Origin: Rotaria sp. Silwood1
Lineage: Eukaryota > Rotifera > Eurotatoria > Philodinida > Philodinidae
Assembly: GCA_905250075.1 (NCBI GenBank)
Contig: CAJNOP010000045.1
Span: 601,779-665,778 of the forward strand
Direction: 5' to 3'
DNA: 64,000 nucleotides
Both the position numbers and the translations under genes were made by a program. A model generated the notes under the pieces. The model was not told the origin of the DNA. It made no database searches and was given only the letters and a program-made list of their open reading frames with translations. Positions 12,028 to 24,656 of this stretch are shown in pieces. Each line of letters begins with the position of its first letter. The stretch's first letter is position 1.

Positions 12028-15000
12028 TTAAATAAAATGAACAGTTGATGGCATAAATTGCGCATTTGATAAAATATTTGGATCAACATTCATTTCTTGA
12101 ACAATAGTATAAAGTAAATTATTCATTTGTCGATCTATGTCATTCGCTAATGCAGTTAATGATGAATAATCTGTTTGTTTAATATCATATAATGAACGTG
12201 CAAAATCCAATACTGTATCCTAAAAATAAAAATTTTTCTTAAATAAAAATTTTCTTCATTTGTTTTCTAATATTTTTTTCTACTTTAAGAAATGTACACA
12301 TTGGTTTAACAGAACTATCGGGTCCGAGGATACCCCAAGCAAAAACAGGTGTCATATCCTCGATTAATGTTAAAAATGTTGTTAAAAATCCATCTTGATG
12401 CTAAAAAGAAAAAGAAACGATTTAAAAATATTTGTATAACTTTTTTGAAAATTTGTTTTTTTGATTACTTTAGCTGTTGCTCGTCGAATTTTCAGAGCAC
12501 ATGAAACAGCTTTATTTAATGCTTGTTCACGAAATGTTTCAGAAAACCAACGATTTTGTAATATTGTTCGCATTGCTGATGGTGGTGAATCTAAGAGAAG
12601 ATAAAATTTTTTTTGGTAAAAAAGGATTTTTTTTTGTTCAATAGAAAAACAATTTTCTTCTTACCCAAAATTTCAAAACCTTCTAATAACATAAAATCAA
12701 TTCCAACATTATAAACTGTTGGATTTTTAACCTAAATATTTAAAAAAAGAAAAATAAAATAGAAAAAGAGAAAAATAAATTTTACTCCAGCTGCAGCAAG
12801 TTCTTCAGTAATCATTGACCAATTACGTTCATCAGCTAGAAGAGCATTCATTTGTTCAAAAGCTCGAATAAAACGTGTTTTATCCTAAAATGACATATTC
12901 TTTTTTTGTTTTCTTTTCATTATTCACTATTATTAGTTTTGTTTTACTATGTTTTGCAGTTTCTTATGATCTGTGTCATTATGTTCCAGACGTATCAATA
13001 AAAAGCAAAGCACTTAAAATAACTTCCAGACATTTTTGGTCTATGTCAAGAATAAATATAACTAGGCTTTCCTTTTTACAATCAACTAAGTTTTGCTTTT
13101 ATTCGTTAAAGATATAAATAGTATCTCTAATTAAATTTTGCATACTATTTAAAAACAATGAATGATTATTTTTCATTTATATATATATTCCCTTAGGGAT
13201 TTTGTGAATGCTATGGAAAGATTCCATTTGGAGATGATTGCGTAGATTTATTTTTGATGTTATAAAAGATGTAGAAAATTAAAACGATTTTTAAAACTCA
13301 CATTGAATATGGGTATAGATCTGAGAAAATAATATTTGGCTATATTTTTGTAAAAATATTGATTTTGTTTTCATTGTTTCACTGTATAAGATTTTCTGAC
13401 GAAATTTTATTAATTTAGAATAATTATTTTTAAAAATCTCGTAGGTTACGATCATGAAAAGTTTTCGAATTTAGTTAAAATTATACTTATGACGATTTTA
13501 AAAACTTTTTCTTCACTTCTAATGTTATAAAAATTTGGCTATAATTCAATAATAATATGTATATCGAGACATTATTTGTAATGATCTTTAGAAGTTTCGC
13601 TTTGTTGACAAGACTTTATTTTATTATTATGCGCAAAATAAAATCTAAAAAGTGATTTTAGTTATTTGAAAAAATTTTTAGATTATTATATCATCATACT
13701 TTTTGTGTAAATATCATTCTACACTACTGCTAGATACTAGAGCACATCTTCAAAAATTCATGTGTATGAAGTTTTATTCTTGATTTATTGCCATTTTTAT
13801 GAGTAGCAGTTCATTGTGAAAATATCTACTTTCACTAGTATCTTCTATCCTCAGATAGCAATATTAGTAATTCGCTTATGTGAAACAACAAACTTCGTGC
13901 TAGGAAAATTTAAACTAAAAAGTCAATTTTTAACTGTATTCTAAAGAGGAACACAATACTTTATTGAACAAGTTATTAAAATAGTTATATCTGAAGAAAA
14001 AATAACTATATCAATATGAATCTTTTTTCGCCTATCTCTACTCTCATTAGAGCTTACTTCATTTCGGACCACTATGATTTAGTAGCTACGTTTCCCTACA
14101 CGAATTCACAAGACACTATGTACAAACCTCAATGCTACCAGCGACGGAATGATTCTGAATCAGTCAATAATGACTATTTATCTCGAATTACTCGTCCGAT
14201 AGCATGTTGACTACGTTGTTACATACACCTACTTTAGTACACTAGTATATAGTTACTTGGTATGTACGAGAAGTTCAAGCAGTTTAATAAAAAAACTTTC
14301 TGTCACGTTGGCATAATGTTCAAAAGCTACATCTAGTATTAGTTGTAGGGAAAATATCAAGTTATTGAATCTGTCACTAGGCAGTATATCATGCCGTAAG
14401 ATAGCCGAAAGGCAAGACTATTCTTCCTATTTCATCTCAAACAATGATTTATCAATTTATGAGATGCCCTCAGTTCGGTTTACGATGGATATAGTCAAAA
14501 GAAGAAGAAACAAGTTTTTTTTTTTTCATTTAACTTTCAGAATGATGCTGAGTATCAATAGAAGTGACTATGTTAATGTTTAAATAAAAACAAGCCATAA
14601 CATACTCTCATTGCTTTTTCAAGAAAACGTTCACAAATAGCTTTTGATACTTGTTTTAAATATTCTTTTTTCTCTTCACTACCAAGAACTTCCTAAAACA
14701 TAAAAATAAAAATTTCAATTGAAGATTTTCTTTTTCATTATGATCAAACTAACATCACAAGCATTTCGTATACATGATAATTTGGCTAAATAATCTGTAT
14801 CAGATGAACAACGAAGTAATTTAGTTCGTAATTTTTTATATTGAACTTGATTTTTTTCTGCTAAACGAAGTCCATATACATAGTAGGGTGGTAATGAATA
14901 ATATGGTGATGATGGATCAAATATCAGATCACTTGTATCAAGCCATTCGGCATTCTACAAAAAAAAAAGAAATTCGAAGTTTTGTTTTTTAGTCAAGAAA

Positions 15001-16995
15001 ATGAAATTGATTTTATTTTTCTTTCTTACATCTTCAGCACTTTCAAAACTATCTGTTGAACGTATTGATCGAAGTGAACGTCGATCATTAAATGTATTTA
15101 AATCTGTTTGTACATTTAAGACTGTTTGTAATTCTTGTTGAACACGAATTGAATCTGCTCGATTGTATAATATTGTATTATTATAATCATTTGTAGTAGT
15201 TGTTAATGGTAAAGATTCAAATGTTGATTTAATTTGTTGTTCATTTTCTTGTTCTAATATTAATGCTAATTCATTTGCATTTGAATTAACATCAATTTTA
15301 TTTAATAAAAATTGTATTTTTTGTCTTAATTCAATTAAACGATTAGAATTTAATGTTTCATCATGTTGAATTAAATCAGGTTGGTTTGTTAATGTTAAAG
15401 AATTTGATAAACTATAATTAATTATAGTTAATGCACGTTGCCAATAATCAATTGATATATTAAGATGTTCAAGACCATATTTATAAAGTTGTTGTGGAGT
15501 TGGAAGACTTTCTCTTATTGGTGTATCTATAGCATTTTCCCATTCTAATAAAAAAAGAAAGTAAAATCTCAAATAAATCAAAATCTTCTTTTTTTTAATT
15601 AACTAACGATCAACAGAAGCTGATTTAGTTAATGGTGCTGTTTCATTTTGTGTTCGATTTTGACGTTGTATTTGCGTTCGACGATTATATACTTTCCAAA
15701 ATAAAAATGCTATACCTAAAACGAAAACAAATTTTTTTTTGTAAATAAATATTTTAAAATTTCCATTGTAACTACCATATTTAGAGAATCTGTAATTTTA
15801 TACTATTAAGTTGTACACTATTGGATGCTACTTCTTATGCATGATGACACAATGCTCTTTACTAATTGTTTTTTTTTTTTGAAAAACTGAAAAACATTAG
15901 TATGTAGAATTTTATGAAACACTTTTTTTTTTCAAAATTCATTGCATCAAATTTTACATCTATTACAATCATGTCGCTTTTTATATATTACTATAAAGGA
16001 TCAAAATCTATTGTATTTCAAATAGGATAGTTTGTAATTGTTTGGAGGTTTTGCTTACTGTAATTTATGATTTGATAGAAATTTAAATTTCTTAGAATGC
16101 TAGAAAGTTGAAGCTATCTCAAAATCTCATTTGCAAGAGTCATAAATGACAGAACAAAATCTATTTTGCTCAGTACAAGCGAGGTTTTTGATTTATTTAG
16201 ATATTTACTTACAGCTAATCTACAAGAATTCAACAAAATATTCGGAAAATATATTTAGAAATAACATCACATTTTAATTGTAACTTCCTGCTTTTGATCT
16301 TCGTCAATGATATCTAAGTATTCGAATAGTAAGCAAACATATTTATCAACACATTTTAATTTAAGATTTTGTATGCAAGTCATCTTTTTTTTTTAACTCA
16401 GAGATTTGTTCTCAATAATCTAACTTTAGTTAATTACTTTTGATTTTCTCCAACGACCTATAAATGAACGAAATCGGATCAGACATGCTTTGCAAAAACT
16501 TTTCATGAATCATTGAAAACCAATAGTAAAAACATTCTTAAAGGAATTTGATTTCCGTAGTTTAAAAACTTCTACAATCGCTTCAAAACTATTATTTCGT
16601 AGAGAAATACCTTTGCCATATTTTCGATTCTTCTTAAAACTTTGGATATTTTTAATTACACAGAAAATAGAAACATTCATTACGGATGATCTTCTATCAC
16701 TTTTTCACCAATAGACACAAAAAGTTACCGTGATCGTAACGGTACTTAAAAAATATTTTAACCTCTCGTACTGTGACAAATATATAGATTTCATTCAGTT
16801 TCATGGTGTTACAGTCATAAGCATTAAAATTCCGTACGAAATTATACGATTTCATATTCTTCTCTAAGAAAAAAAAATTCTGTCATCATCGAAACATCAA
16901 CAGCAATCTTATATTTTCTTACCAATAGCTGCAATTGTTGTTGACGAAATAATTCCCACTCTACGCATATGACTACTACTACTAATAAACGACAT
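12028..16995 (-). CDS. MIGA: Mitoguardin (FAM73/MIGA), ten exons
   Basis: Exons from the start are 16995-16923, 15715-15608, 15544-15030, 14954-14754, 14692-14606, 12884-12786, 12731-12665, 12590-12469, 12400-12284 and 12219-12028. Phases agree throughout and give 526 residues. A membrane helix at residues 14-34 sits at the N-terminus, as in MIGA outer-mitochondrial-membrane anchors. The C-terminal half carries family blocks such as NVGIDFMLLEGFEILDSPPS, then RNRW, DGFL and FAWGILGP, each with a close counterpart in vertebrate MIGA2. An acidic SFESAED segment near residue 230 sits where MIGA2 has its FFAT-like VAP-binding motif (inference). Mitoguardins promote mitochondrial fusion through MitoPLD and make ER and lipid-droplet contacts. 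Two introns, 12885-14605 and 15716-16922, are far longer than the rest and hold no recognisable gene. Confidence 0.9.
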
Positions 16996-17113
16996 AATTA
17001 TATAGCAGATCTACATTAAAATAAAGTATAGTCAAATAAATTTAAAAGAAAAATTTTAAAAAAAAGTAATAATTTATTTAAAATAAAACAAAAAAAAGAA
17101 ACGTCAAACATTT

Positions 17114-17628
17114 TTATTTTTTTATTGATGCTAATAATGGTCCATCTTTTTTTTCAAATAATTGTTGTTGAACATGTTTTTGTCGAAATAAACTTATTTG
17201 TTTACCAATATAAACTGCTTTTTCTAAATTTGTAACAATATTCTAAAATAAAAAAATCATAATGAAATTTTTATTTTCATTTTTATATAAAATCTAATAA
17301 ATTACATTCATATGTTCATTACTCTTTGCTAAATTTTTTACAGCATCAACACTATATTCAATATCAAATATAAGACCATTTATTTGTTCTTGTAAATTTT
17401 TAAGTTCATATCTTTTTTGTATCATTATTGGTAAAGCTTTTTGTACATGTTCCTTAATTTTAAATTTATTTTGCAACAAAAATTCTTTTTTTTTTCTTTT
17501 TTTTATTTATTTACTTGAAGTCGATAAAATGCCAAGGATGGTTCATTAGCATTATATTGTATTGTTTCATTTAAAAAAAGTATTGATGTATCTACTTTTG
17601 TTTGAATATCTCGATCTGGACGATTCAT
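17114..17628 (-). CDS. BORCS8: BORC complex subunit 8, three exons
   Basis: Exons are 17628-17515, 17452-17306 and 17242-17114, all in phase 0, giving 129 residues against about 119 in mammals. The core reads NEPSLAFYRLQEHVQKALP, then a helical stretch ending IEYSVDAVKNL, which matches BORCS8 (formerly MEF2BNB) closely and colinearly. BORC is an eight-subunit complex on lysosomes that recruits ARL8 and so drives outward lysosome movement. The start is the first ATG after an in-frame TGA. The stop lies 118 bp from the mitoguardin ATG on the same strand, so mitoguardin transcription must begin in that short gap or the two share a transcript. Confidence 0.9.
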
Positions 17629-17833
17629 TAAAGATTTAAAACGTGATTCGATTAAATTTAATCAAGATACTAATTTATTTGAAAAAAATATTTTAAATAA
17701 ATAGAAAAAAATATCGAAGATTTATTTATTTTTATCCAATAAAATTGAATTTATATCTTTTAACGACCTCTATGTATATCGATAGGGAAAAGATAATTTC
17801 TTTGTATAGAAGAACTTTTTTATTTGAATAATC
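17629..17833. promoter_or_regulatory. Probable bidirectional promoter between BORCS8 and geminin
   Basis: BORCS8 starts leftward at 17628 and the geminin-family gene starts rightward at 17834, leaving 205 bp of AT-rich sequence for both promoters. No specific element is identified. The call rests on the head-to-head layout. Confidence 0.45.
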
Positions 17834-19314
17834 ATGACACAAAAATCACCATCAAAACATTATTTACTTCTTCCTATTGAGAATCATCGAAATACATGTC
17901 AAACAACAAAAAATTCTAGTATAAATTTTACTCATATACAAAATCATGTTGAAATTAATACAGAGCAAATTCAATTTAATCGTGATATTGGTACAAACAC
18001 ACCGAATTATGCTGAACAAATAGCTCGAGCTATTGATAATGGAAATGCTGTTGAAGAAGTTACTCAAATGCTTATAGAAGGTATCCTAAATTGAAAGTAC
18101 AATACAAAATATTCCAAAATTTATCATTGACTTTTAAAATATGTAATAATTCAGTACTGATCAGTTTTAATTCAATATTGGCTTTTATATCTGCAAAACG
18201 ATTAAGATATCTTACGACTACATTATTAGCATTGGTTCAACAATTTTTAAAAGCATTGACTAATTAATATATTAGCGGTGTAATTAGAAAAAGACTTGTG
18301 CAAGGCTCAGCCATCTGATCATACGTGTAGAGTAGCAGTAAGCAATAGAATCAGTCGATGATATGATTGATGAAAACTTTGAAAATCAATGTTATGAAGA
18401 TTCTAGTCCATTTCATGATTCTAATTGTTATTAGACGTGGCATCACTGTATCTTTGGTTCTTAAGAACATATTAACCATTCTAATTCTATGTTAACAATA
18501 TAAATTAAAGGAAATTTACTAGAACAGGAACGAGAACATTTTTATTTTATGACAGTGAATAAATATGACATTTTAATTTACAATCCGTTTCTTTCAGACA
18601 AAAAGTATGAGATTAAACTACATCAATAATGAAATCTAATACATTTAAAAATTGATGAACGAATTTTGGAACATGTTGTGTGTGATAATAAGTTAAGTAG
18701 ACATAAATTCGACATTATTCTATAGATTTCTTAATCGATTAATCGAAAGAATGGGTTTTGATTATTTGTTCGCATAATCACTCACACCGACATTTAAATC
18801 TTCAGTTTATTAACATGAAAAGTGATTCACTATGAGTTCAACAGACTACAGCAAAGCGTTATAATTTTACAAACGAAACAAAAAAAAATACACTAACTTG
18901 ATTTTATTTCTTTTCAACGTCATAAAAGTTATTTTATATATTAGCTGAAGCATCTGAATCTTATTGGAAACTAATGACTGAACGACGACAAAAAGCTATT
19001 GAGGAAACAAATATTGAAAATCAACAGGTAAATTTCATAAAAGTATATATATATATTTTATAACATATTCTTATTTTCGTTTTTTAATATTTTAGTTACA
19101 TACTCTCATTGATGATTTAAGCAAAGAAAACGATAAACTTCGTATAGTAGCTAATCATTGTGATTATTTACAAAATCTTCTTGAAGTAATTTATATTTCT
19201 TTTCAATAAATTAGAAAAATTAAATTCTTTTTATTTGTTTTTCATTAGACTGTAATTGTTGAAAATGATAGTCTTCTTGATGAAACAACTACTGATGATA
19301 GTCCATTAGATTAA
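17834..19314 (+). CDS. GMNN: Geminin-family coiled-coil protein, four exons
   Basis: Exons are 17834-18080, 18945-19027, 19096-19185 and 19249-19314, phases consistent, 161 residues. After a polar N-terminal half comes the geminin signature ESYWKLMTERRQKAIEE, then ENQQLH, KENDKLR and DYLQNLLE. This is the YWK...RRKAL...EN..LH..I pattern that forms the geminin dimeric coiled coil (about 86-145). Geminin binds CDT1 and blocks relicensing of replication origins. The related GMNC and multicilin proteins share this coiled coil and steer multiciliated-cell genes. Length and compact C-terminus favour geminin, but the paralogue cannot be settled by eye. Intron 1 is 864 bp and holds no recognised gene. 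A candidate AATAAA lies at 19502-19507. Confidence 0.82.
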
Positions 19315-19897
19315 TATGTGCAAGAAAAAAAATCATAAGATACGAACATTTATATCTCTGCTTGTTTGTATATATATATATATATTGTTCTTATTTTATA
19401 CTAGCTAGAATTTTCTGAATTGTATATCAACTAGAGATGTACACGAGGCTTTCTAGTTTCGATTGTAAAAGTCGAATATTTCCGAGAACAGAAAAAAATT
19501 AAATAAACATTCAATCACTATATTTTAAAGAGAAATGGAGTATTCTTCTATTTTCTTTTTCTTTAAACTATATCTAATTTGCTTCAGTTGAAATCATACA
19601 TTCTCATGATCATTTCTAGTATCAACTTTTAAATGAGTTATTCTTTGTCAGATAGAAAAAGAATCATCTATTTTTTTTCTAACTGTTTTCTTTTTGTCTT
19701 TCTGTTATTTTCAAATAAAGTTTTAGAACTAAAAACCATCTAAATATTGATTTTTTTTTCATTTTATGCAAGTTAACTTAAGATACATATCAATTATTAT
19801 CAAACGTCAATAATGTAGGCGTTGCTTATGAGTAGATCACATAGATGCAAACATCTGTTCTTAAATCCCATTGATTTTATATGTGTATATATAATCT
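19315..19897. other. Intergenic: geminin 3' flank and PLA2 upstream region
   Basis: No gene is seen. It contains a TA run at about 19373-19386, the likely geminin polyadenylation signal at 19502, and AT-rich DNA that should contain the phospholipase promoter. Confidence 0.5.
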
Positions 19898-20395
19898 ATG
19901 AAATATCATTTATTTATTTGTTGTTTTTTTTTTCTTCTTCAACAAAACATGTTTTATACATTGATCGTTTTTACATTGATTTTTGAAAGTATTTTATCAG
20001 TACCAACTAATGAATTATCACAAGGTCGAAATGCAGCATTTGAATTTCGAGAAATGATTACAAAGGTAACTGGTCGTTCAGCTATGGATTATCTTGGATA
20101 TGGATGTCATTGTGGTCTTGGTGGTAAGGGACAACCAATCGATGCAGTAGATAGATGTTGTCAAGTTCATGATCAATGTTATGCTGATACCTCCACATAT
20201 CTTCAATTTTGGAATTTATGTTCACCACATTTAGTTGGTTATGCATGGAATTTTAATAATAATGTTGTTACATGTACTGGAAACAAAGATACATGTGGAT
20301 ATAAAACATGTATGTGTGATAAAATTGTTGCCGAATGTTTTGCTCGAAATAAATACAATGATCAATATAGAGGATATAGCCAGGGTTCATGTTGA
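19898..20395 (+). CDS. Secreted phospholipase A2, single exon
   Basis: The frame gives 165 residues. A hydrophobic signal peptide follows either the first ATG or, more conventionally, the ATG at 19949 (MFYTLIVFTLIF). The mature part has the sPLA2 signature: a calcium loop YGCHCGLGGKG, the catalytic helix CCQVHDQC with its His-Asp pair, and a later CMCDKIVAECFA that supplies the second aspartate. At least a dozen cysteines suggest the usual disulphide-locked fold. The enzyme hydrolyses the sn-2 ester of phospholipids outside the cell, for digestion, lipid signalling or defence. The spacing most resembles group I/II-type animal enzymes. No intron is seen, unlike most neighbours. AATAAA begins four bases after the stop, at 20399. 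Confidence 0.9.
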   Translation: MKYHLFICCFFFLLQQNMFYTLIVFTLIFESILSVPTNELSQGRNAAFEFREMITKVTGRSAMDYLGYGCHCGLGGKGQPIDAVDRCCQVHDQCYADTSTYLQFWNLCSPHLVGYAWNFNNNVVTCTGNKDTCGYKTCMCDKIVAECFARNKYNDQYRGYSQGSC

Positions 20396-21245
20396 TGAAA
20401 TAAAAATTTATTTTTATTTTTATTTTTTTTCTGTATTTCTTTATAACATCGATCAGTTCTTTATTTTATTTACAAAAGAAAAGAAATAAACATGACAAAA
20501 TATATCCACGGGTCCAGAAGAAATACATAATTTCAAAATATGAAGACGAAAAACTGTGCGAAAAATACAGAGAAACTGTGATGCTGTCATGTTTATAAAA
20601 CATTTGTTAACCAGCCAAAATTGTTTTTTCACGTTTACAAAAGCAACTAAAAAAAAATCATTTTCTTGAAATGGACTGATTAACATGGAATAATTTCATC
20701 GTTTCAATACAATTTATTGAATGAAACAAAACTACTGAACTTCTCTTAATTAGATATAGTACAAGAGTTGTCTACAATGGTACGAAGCTGCTATTCGAAA
20801 GTGATGATCTGAAGGTGTGAACAAGAAGAAAAAATACCAGTGAAATGTCATGAAGTGTGACGAGCATTATACTTCAGTCATAAGTCGAAGTACTGGAGTC
20901 GCGCTTTTCTCTCCTCGGAGTGTGGGTGAGCAAAAGAATAGATAAACGAAACCTACAGTCTTCTATTTGTTAATTATTCTTGTTTTTTGGAAACATTGTT
21001 CCATGAACAATTACTCAAGAAACTCAAAAGAACTATTCACTTAAGACAAACAGACTTGACAGGATTAAAGTCAATCGAAGGGCAGTAGTCGACGACAAAG
21101 AAGAGGGAACCCAGATATACTCTATATTTCGTCGCATACGACCGTATTTCCCCGTATTGTATACAGAACAACACAATCGTAATACTGAGCCATGGAATAC
21201 ATAAGTATTCGACGATTTACAGTTGCTTACGAGTGTGCTTTCGAT
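20396..21245. other. Intergenic region, PLA2 3' flank
   Basis: The first bases carry the PLA2 polyadenylation signal. The rest has no supported gene. Base composition becomes less AT-rich from about 20870 onward, where the accessory-type DNA begins. Confidence 0.45.
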
Positions 21246-21761
21246 TTATGCTGTAGGTGTATGCTTGCGGATGAAAAGAAAACCCACATCTAAATCCTGT
21301 TTTGCTATTGCATCAATTATTTCTTGATCTATATGAATAGTCAAAGATCATGCATGTAACATTATTCTATGTGATTTATAATCAATCAGTTCTATATGAA
21401 CATGATCTTCAATAATAGAATGTTTCAAACATTTCATAAGTAAACGAATTTGATGTTGTTTACTTATTAAAATTCTCACAAGTATTCTCGACGCTTGTTT
21501 TCCATCAGATTCACTATTTTCCAAAATATGATAAAATTGAAATTGTGCAAGTTTTGGAAATATACAATATGAGTGGTTACTTTTACATGTAATTCGACCA
21601 TAACATGATGCATTTTCTCTAAGTGGCACGTCGACAAATACTGGATAAGGAGCATGATAGGTGCTCATGAACAAAGGCTTAATAGTATTATAAAACATAT
21701 GTATTAATGAATACTTCATAAGCAAGAATCGGTAACCATTGCACGAGCAAAGCATATGCAT
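21246..21761 (-). pseudogene. Remnant of an unrecognised protein-coding gene with an in-frame TGA
   Basis: On the minus strand 137 codons run from 21761 to a TGA at 21348-21350. The same frame then stays open for 33 more codons to a TAA at 21246-21248. Both sides look like ordinary protein, with YKSHRIMLHA before the stop and SLTIHIDQEIIDAIAKQDLD after it, so a single nonsense change in an older frame is the simplest reading. The family is not recognised. The upstream start is uncertain because the DNA to its right is a foldback repeat. It could instead be a chance frame, but continuity across the stop argues for a decayed gene. Confidence 0.4.
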
Positions 21762-21824
21762 TCATTTGTATCTTAAAGATTGAACTAATATATTGTGGAA
21801 CGAGATTCTGGAACTTGACCAATA

Positions 21825-22116
21825 AGACTTTCGCCAATTGGCGAATTTCCAAGGGGTATATTGGCAGTAGTCCACTGAACCTTCGTCAATAGGCGAATAT
21901 CCAGGGGGACAAATTGGCGAAAGTCGAATAGATTGTCATTAATGGTAGTGGAACATTCATATCGTAAGTGATGCACAAGAACTATACCTATCAGTATAAA
22001 AATGTACCTAAAGTCATATAGTTAAGAATATAGTTGATATTAATCTCTCTAATCAATACCACCGTTCTACTAAAATTCGAGAAACTTCATTGGAAATTCG
22101 CCAATTGGCGAAAGTC
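21825..22116. repeat. Foldback element with perfect 25-bp inverted arms, each holding a 16-bp palindrome
   Basis: The arms at 21825-21849 and 22092-22116 are exact reverse complements. Each contains the palindrome TTCGCCAATTGGCGAA. Further variants of the TTGGCGAA core occur inside and just beyond the right arm. There is no coding frame. It looks like a small non-autonomous foldback element. Confidence 0.75.
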
Positions 22117-23584
22117 CAGTTTGCGAAATTTCTATTGGCGAACTTCCGGTAACCCTTGATTATGTTAGTAGCTGCATATCTCAACTGATAGTTATACAAT
22201 TCTTAAATCGTTTTCACACGCACATACGTGTGGAGAGAATGTAGAGTCATACAACTGGGTCAGATCCGAATCGACTCGACTTGAAGTTGGATTTGAGTTA
22301 GACATTCAATTTGTGAAAATATCGAGGTTTTCAAATTCGAATTTCTTTAGAAGAACTTTTTCTGTTTGCATATTACAAAAGTCAATGTTATTAGTGGTTT
22401 TTTAACCATATATCACGAACCAAATAATATTTGAACAAGCAATTGTAAATGATCTTTTTCTTGTTGTTAAAAACAAAGCTTCCTATACTATATATTGGGT
22501 GGATTGCATTTTCCTTTTCAGAACTTCTTTTTCGGCTACAAAATTTTGAAAATTATGTTTTCAATCTTACAATTTGTGCGACAACTCTGTGATGATATGT
22601 TTCTTTTACAAACAGACTCTTACAGCTGATATATATCAAACTTTTCTACTGAACATTGATTCTGTGCTAATATTAAGAGATTAAATTATCTCATAGCTTT
22701 TGCTGACATGTGATTAATAGGTTTGTGTTCCTTCTAATCTACACATTGTAAAAAAAAACACTCCCTTGATTTTATCTGTGAACTATTCATGACATAGAAT
22801 TAAACTTAAGTTGATAATCTTCTGAAGCAAAATAGTAATGTTCATTAATGTAATGCAAGGAGAAGAAAACAATAAAATTAATATAACTGGGATTTTTTGT
22901 ATTGTATTGCTATACTACGCACATCTAAAACTATACTTGAGACTGATCAATGTCTAAACTCGACCTTTTCTATCTTTGTTTCAGAGTTCAGAGTAATCCT
23001 TTATCAAATTCAACATTTAAACGAAGGAAGAAAAATAATTTCTTTTAGCACACAAGATAGAACTCTTCGTAAATTAAATTAAAAATTCACTAGTACCCTA
23101 TTCGAACATCTTGTAAGCAAGATCTTGAAATCTTGAGATCGGTAAGCAACATCTTATCAAGACCTTGAAAAGATAATTTGTATGTACACGTCCTGATTGT
23201 ATCAGATAAATCTGTACCTAAGTACTTGGCAAGATCATGGAAAAGATATCGTTTACTATTATCTTCTCACAAGATCTTGAATAAAACAAAAACCAACATC
23301 ATTAGTGTATTTATTGCGTGCTGACTAGTCATTCACCGCTTTTTTATGCAAACATAGCGGTATATAACCCTTTCCAGCCGGCTACTAGAAAACAAGTAGC
23401 AAAAAAATCTTTTTATGGATTTTCGTTGCTCCTAGACCATGAAGACAGGAAAAGTTTATTTCTCAGAACCAATAAGTGTTTCGACATCTAATGGCTTCAT
23501 GTATCCATTTGGATACATCCGGCCACTAAGGGACAAATATTTTGAAAAAGTCATTTCTTTTTGTCTATCAAAATTCGATATTTT
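22117..23584. other. Accessory non-coding region with short CAAGATCTTG repeats
   Basis: No gene is supported. Between about 23100 and 23285 the palindromic word CAAGATCTTG and near relatives recur. The stretch leads into the tandem repeat block that starts near 23585. Confidence 0.45.
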
Positions 23585-24656
23585 ATGGCTTTTTTACGTA
23601 AGATATCTTAGGTCAGGATTCGAGTATTTCCGGAAAGAATTCACCCCAAACACCTTTCCAAGTAGAACTCAACGAGCTCTATCCAACCACATCATTCATT
23701 TTTCTCTAGCCCCACCTCATACTGAGAAAATTCCAAAATACCATCAAAAAACAGTGTAAAATGCAATCAATTCTGGAAAAACTTGTCGCGAGTCGTTCAG
23801 GAATGCTTTCCAACTTAACCAACGAGTTTCCAGGTAGATCTTGACGTGCTTTATCGAATACCCATCTTTGGTGCTCCATTCCATACTCCGCTCCTCCTCA
23901 AAACCTTCAATCCACACTGAAAACTCGGTTTTTCACAAAATCCTTGTCGCGATTCGCTCAGACGAACTTTCCAACAAAATGATCCAACTTTCCAAGTAGA
24001 TCTCGACGAGCTCTATCGAATGGACACCTTTAGAGCTCAATTCGATACTTCGTTCCCCCCAAAATGGCCGTTCCGGGGCCTGATTCCTATATATTGCGGA
24101 AACGCCAATGAGGAATCGCCCAGAAGCAGTTTCCAAGTATGCTAATCAACTTTCCAAATAGATCTTAACGAAATCTATCGAATGCATACCTTTGCAGGTC
24201 GATTCGATGCTTCTTTCCCACCCCAAAATGGTCATTCCTGGGCCCGATTCCTAGATTTTTCCGGAAGCGCCTATGACGATTCGCTCAGAAGTACTTTCCA
24301 AGTATATCAACCAACTTCTCAAGTAGATCTTGACAAGTTCTATCCAATGGACACCTTTGAGCTCGATTCGATGCTTCTTTTTCCCCTAAAATGGCCATTT
24401 CTGGGCTCGATTCCTAGATTTGTGCGCAAACACCTATGACGATTCACCCATAAATACTTTTCAAGTATACCATATAACTTTCGAACTAGATCTTGATGAG
24501 CTCTATCAAATGAACACCTTGGAAACTGAATTCGATATTTCTTTTCTCCCCAAAATGGCCATTCCGGGGCCCGATACCTAGCTTTTTTGCCGAAACACCT
24601 ATGACGATTCACCCATGAATAATTTACATGTATACCACATAACTTTCCAAGTAGAG
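23585..24656. repeat. Satellite-like block of diverged units, about 163-bp period (left copy)
   Basis: Units recur with a word like TTCCAAGTAGATCTTGACGA at about 23653, 23825, 23989, 24153, 24315, 24478 and, truncated, 24641. They share inner words such as CCCCAAAATGGCC and GATTCCTAGATTT. The first two units are more diverged. The block is the inverted counterpart of 41709-42760. Unit-specific variants match in the same order in both blocks, so the whole array was copied, not built twice. Open frames here are broken by stops in every unit and are not genes. Confidence 0.85.

Noticed and set aside
12875..14583. Plus-strand frames inside the long mitoguardin intron
   Set aside because: They are short, unrelated to any family I recognise, and lie in AT-rich intron sequence.
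23439..24612. Several open frames of 60-106 residues in the satellite block and in its right copy at 41768-42773
   Set aside because: Each is a piece of tandem repeat. The frames are broken in other units and change between the two copies.
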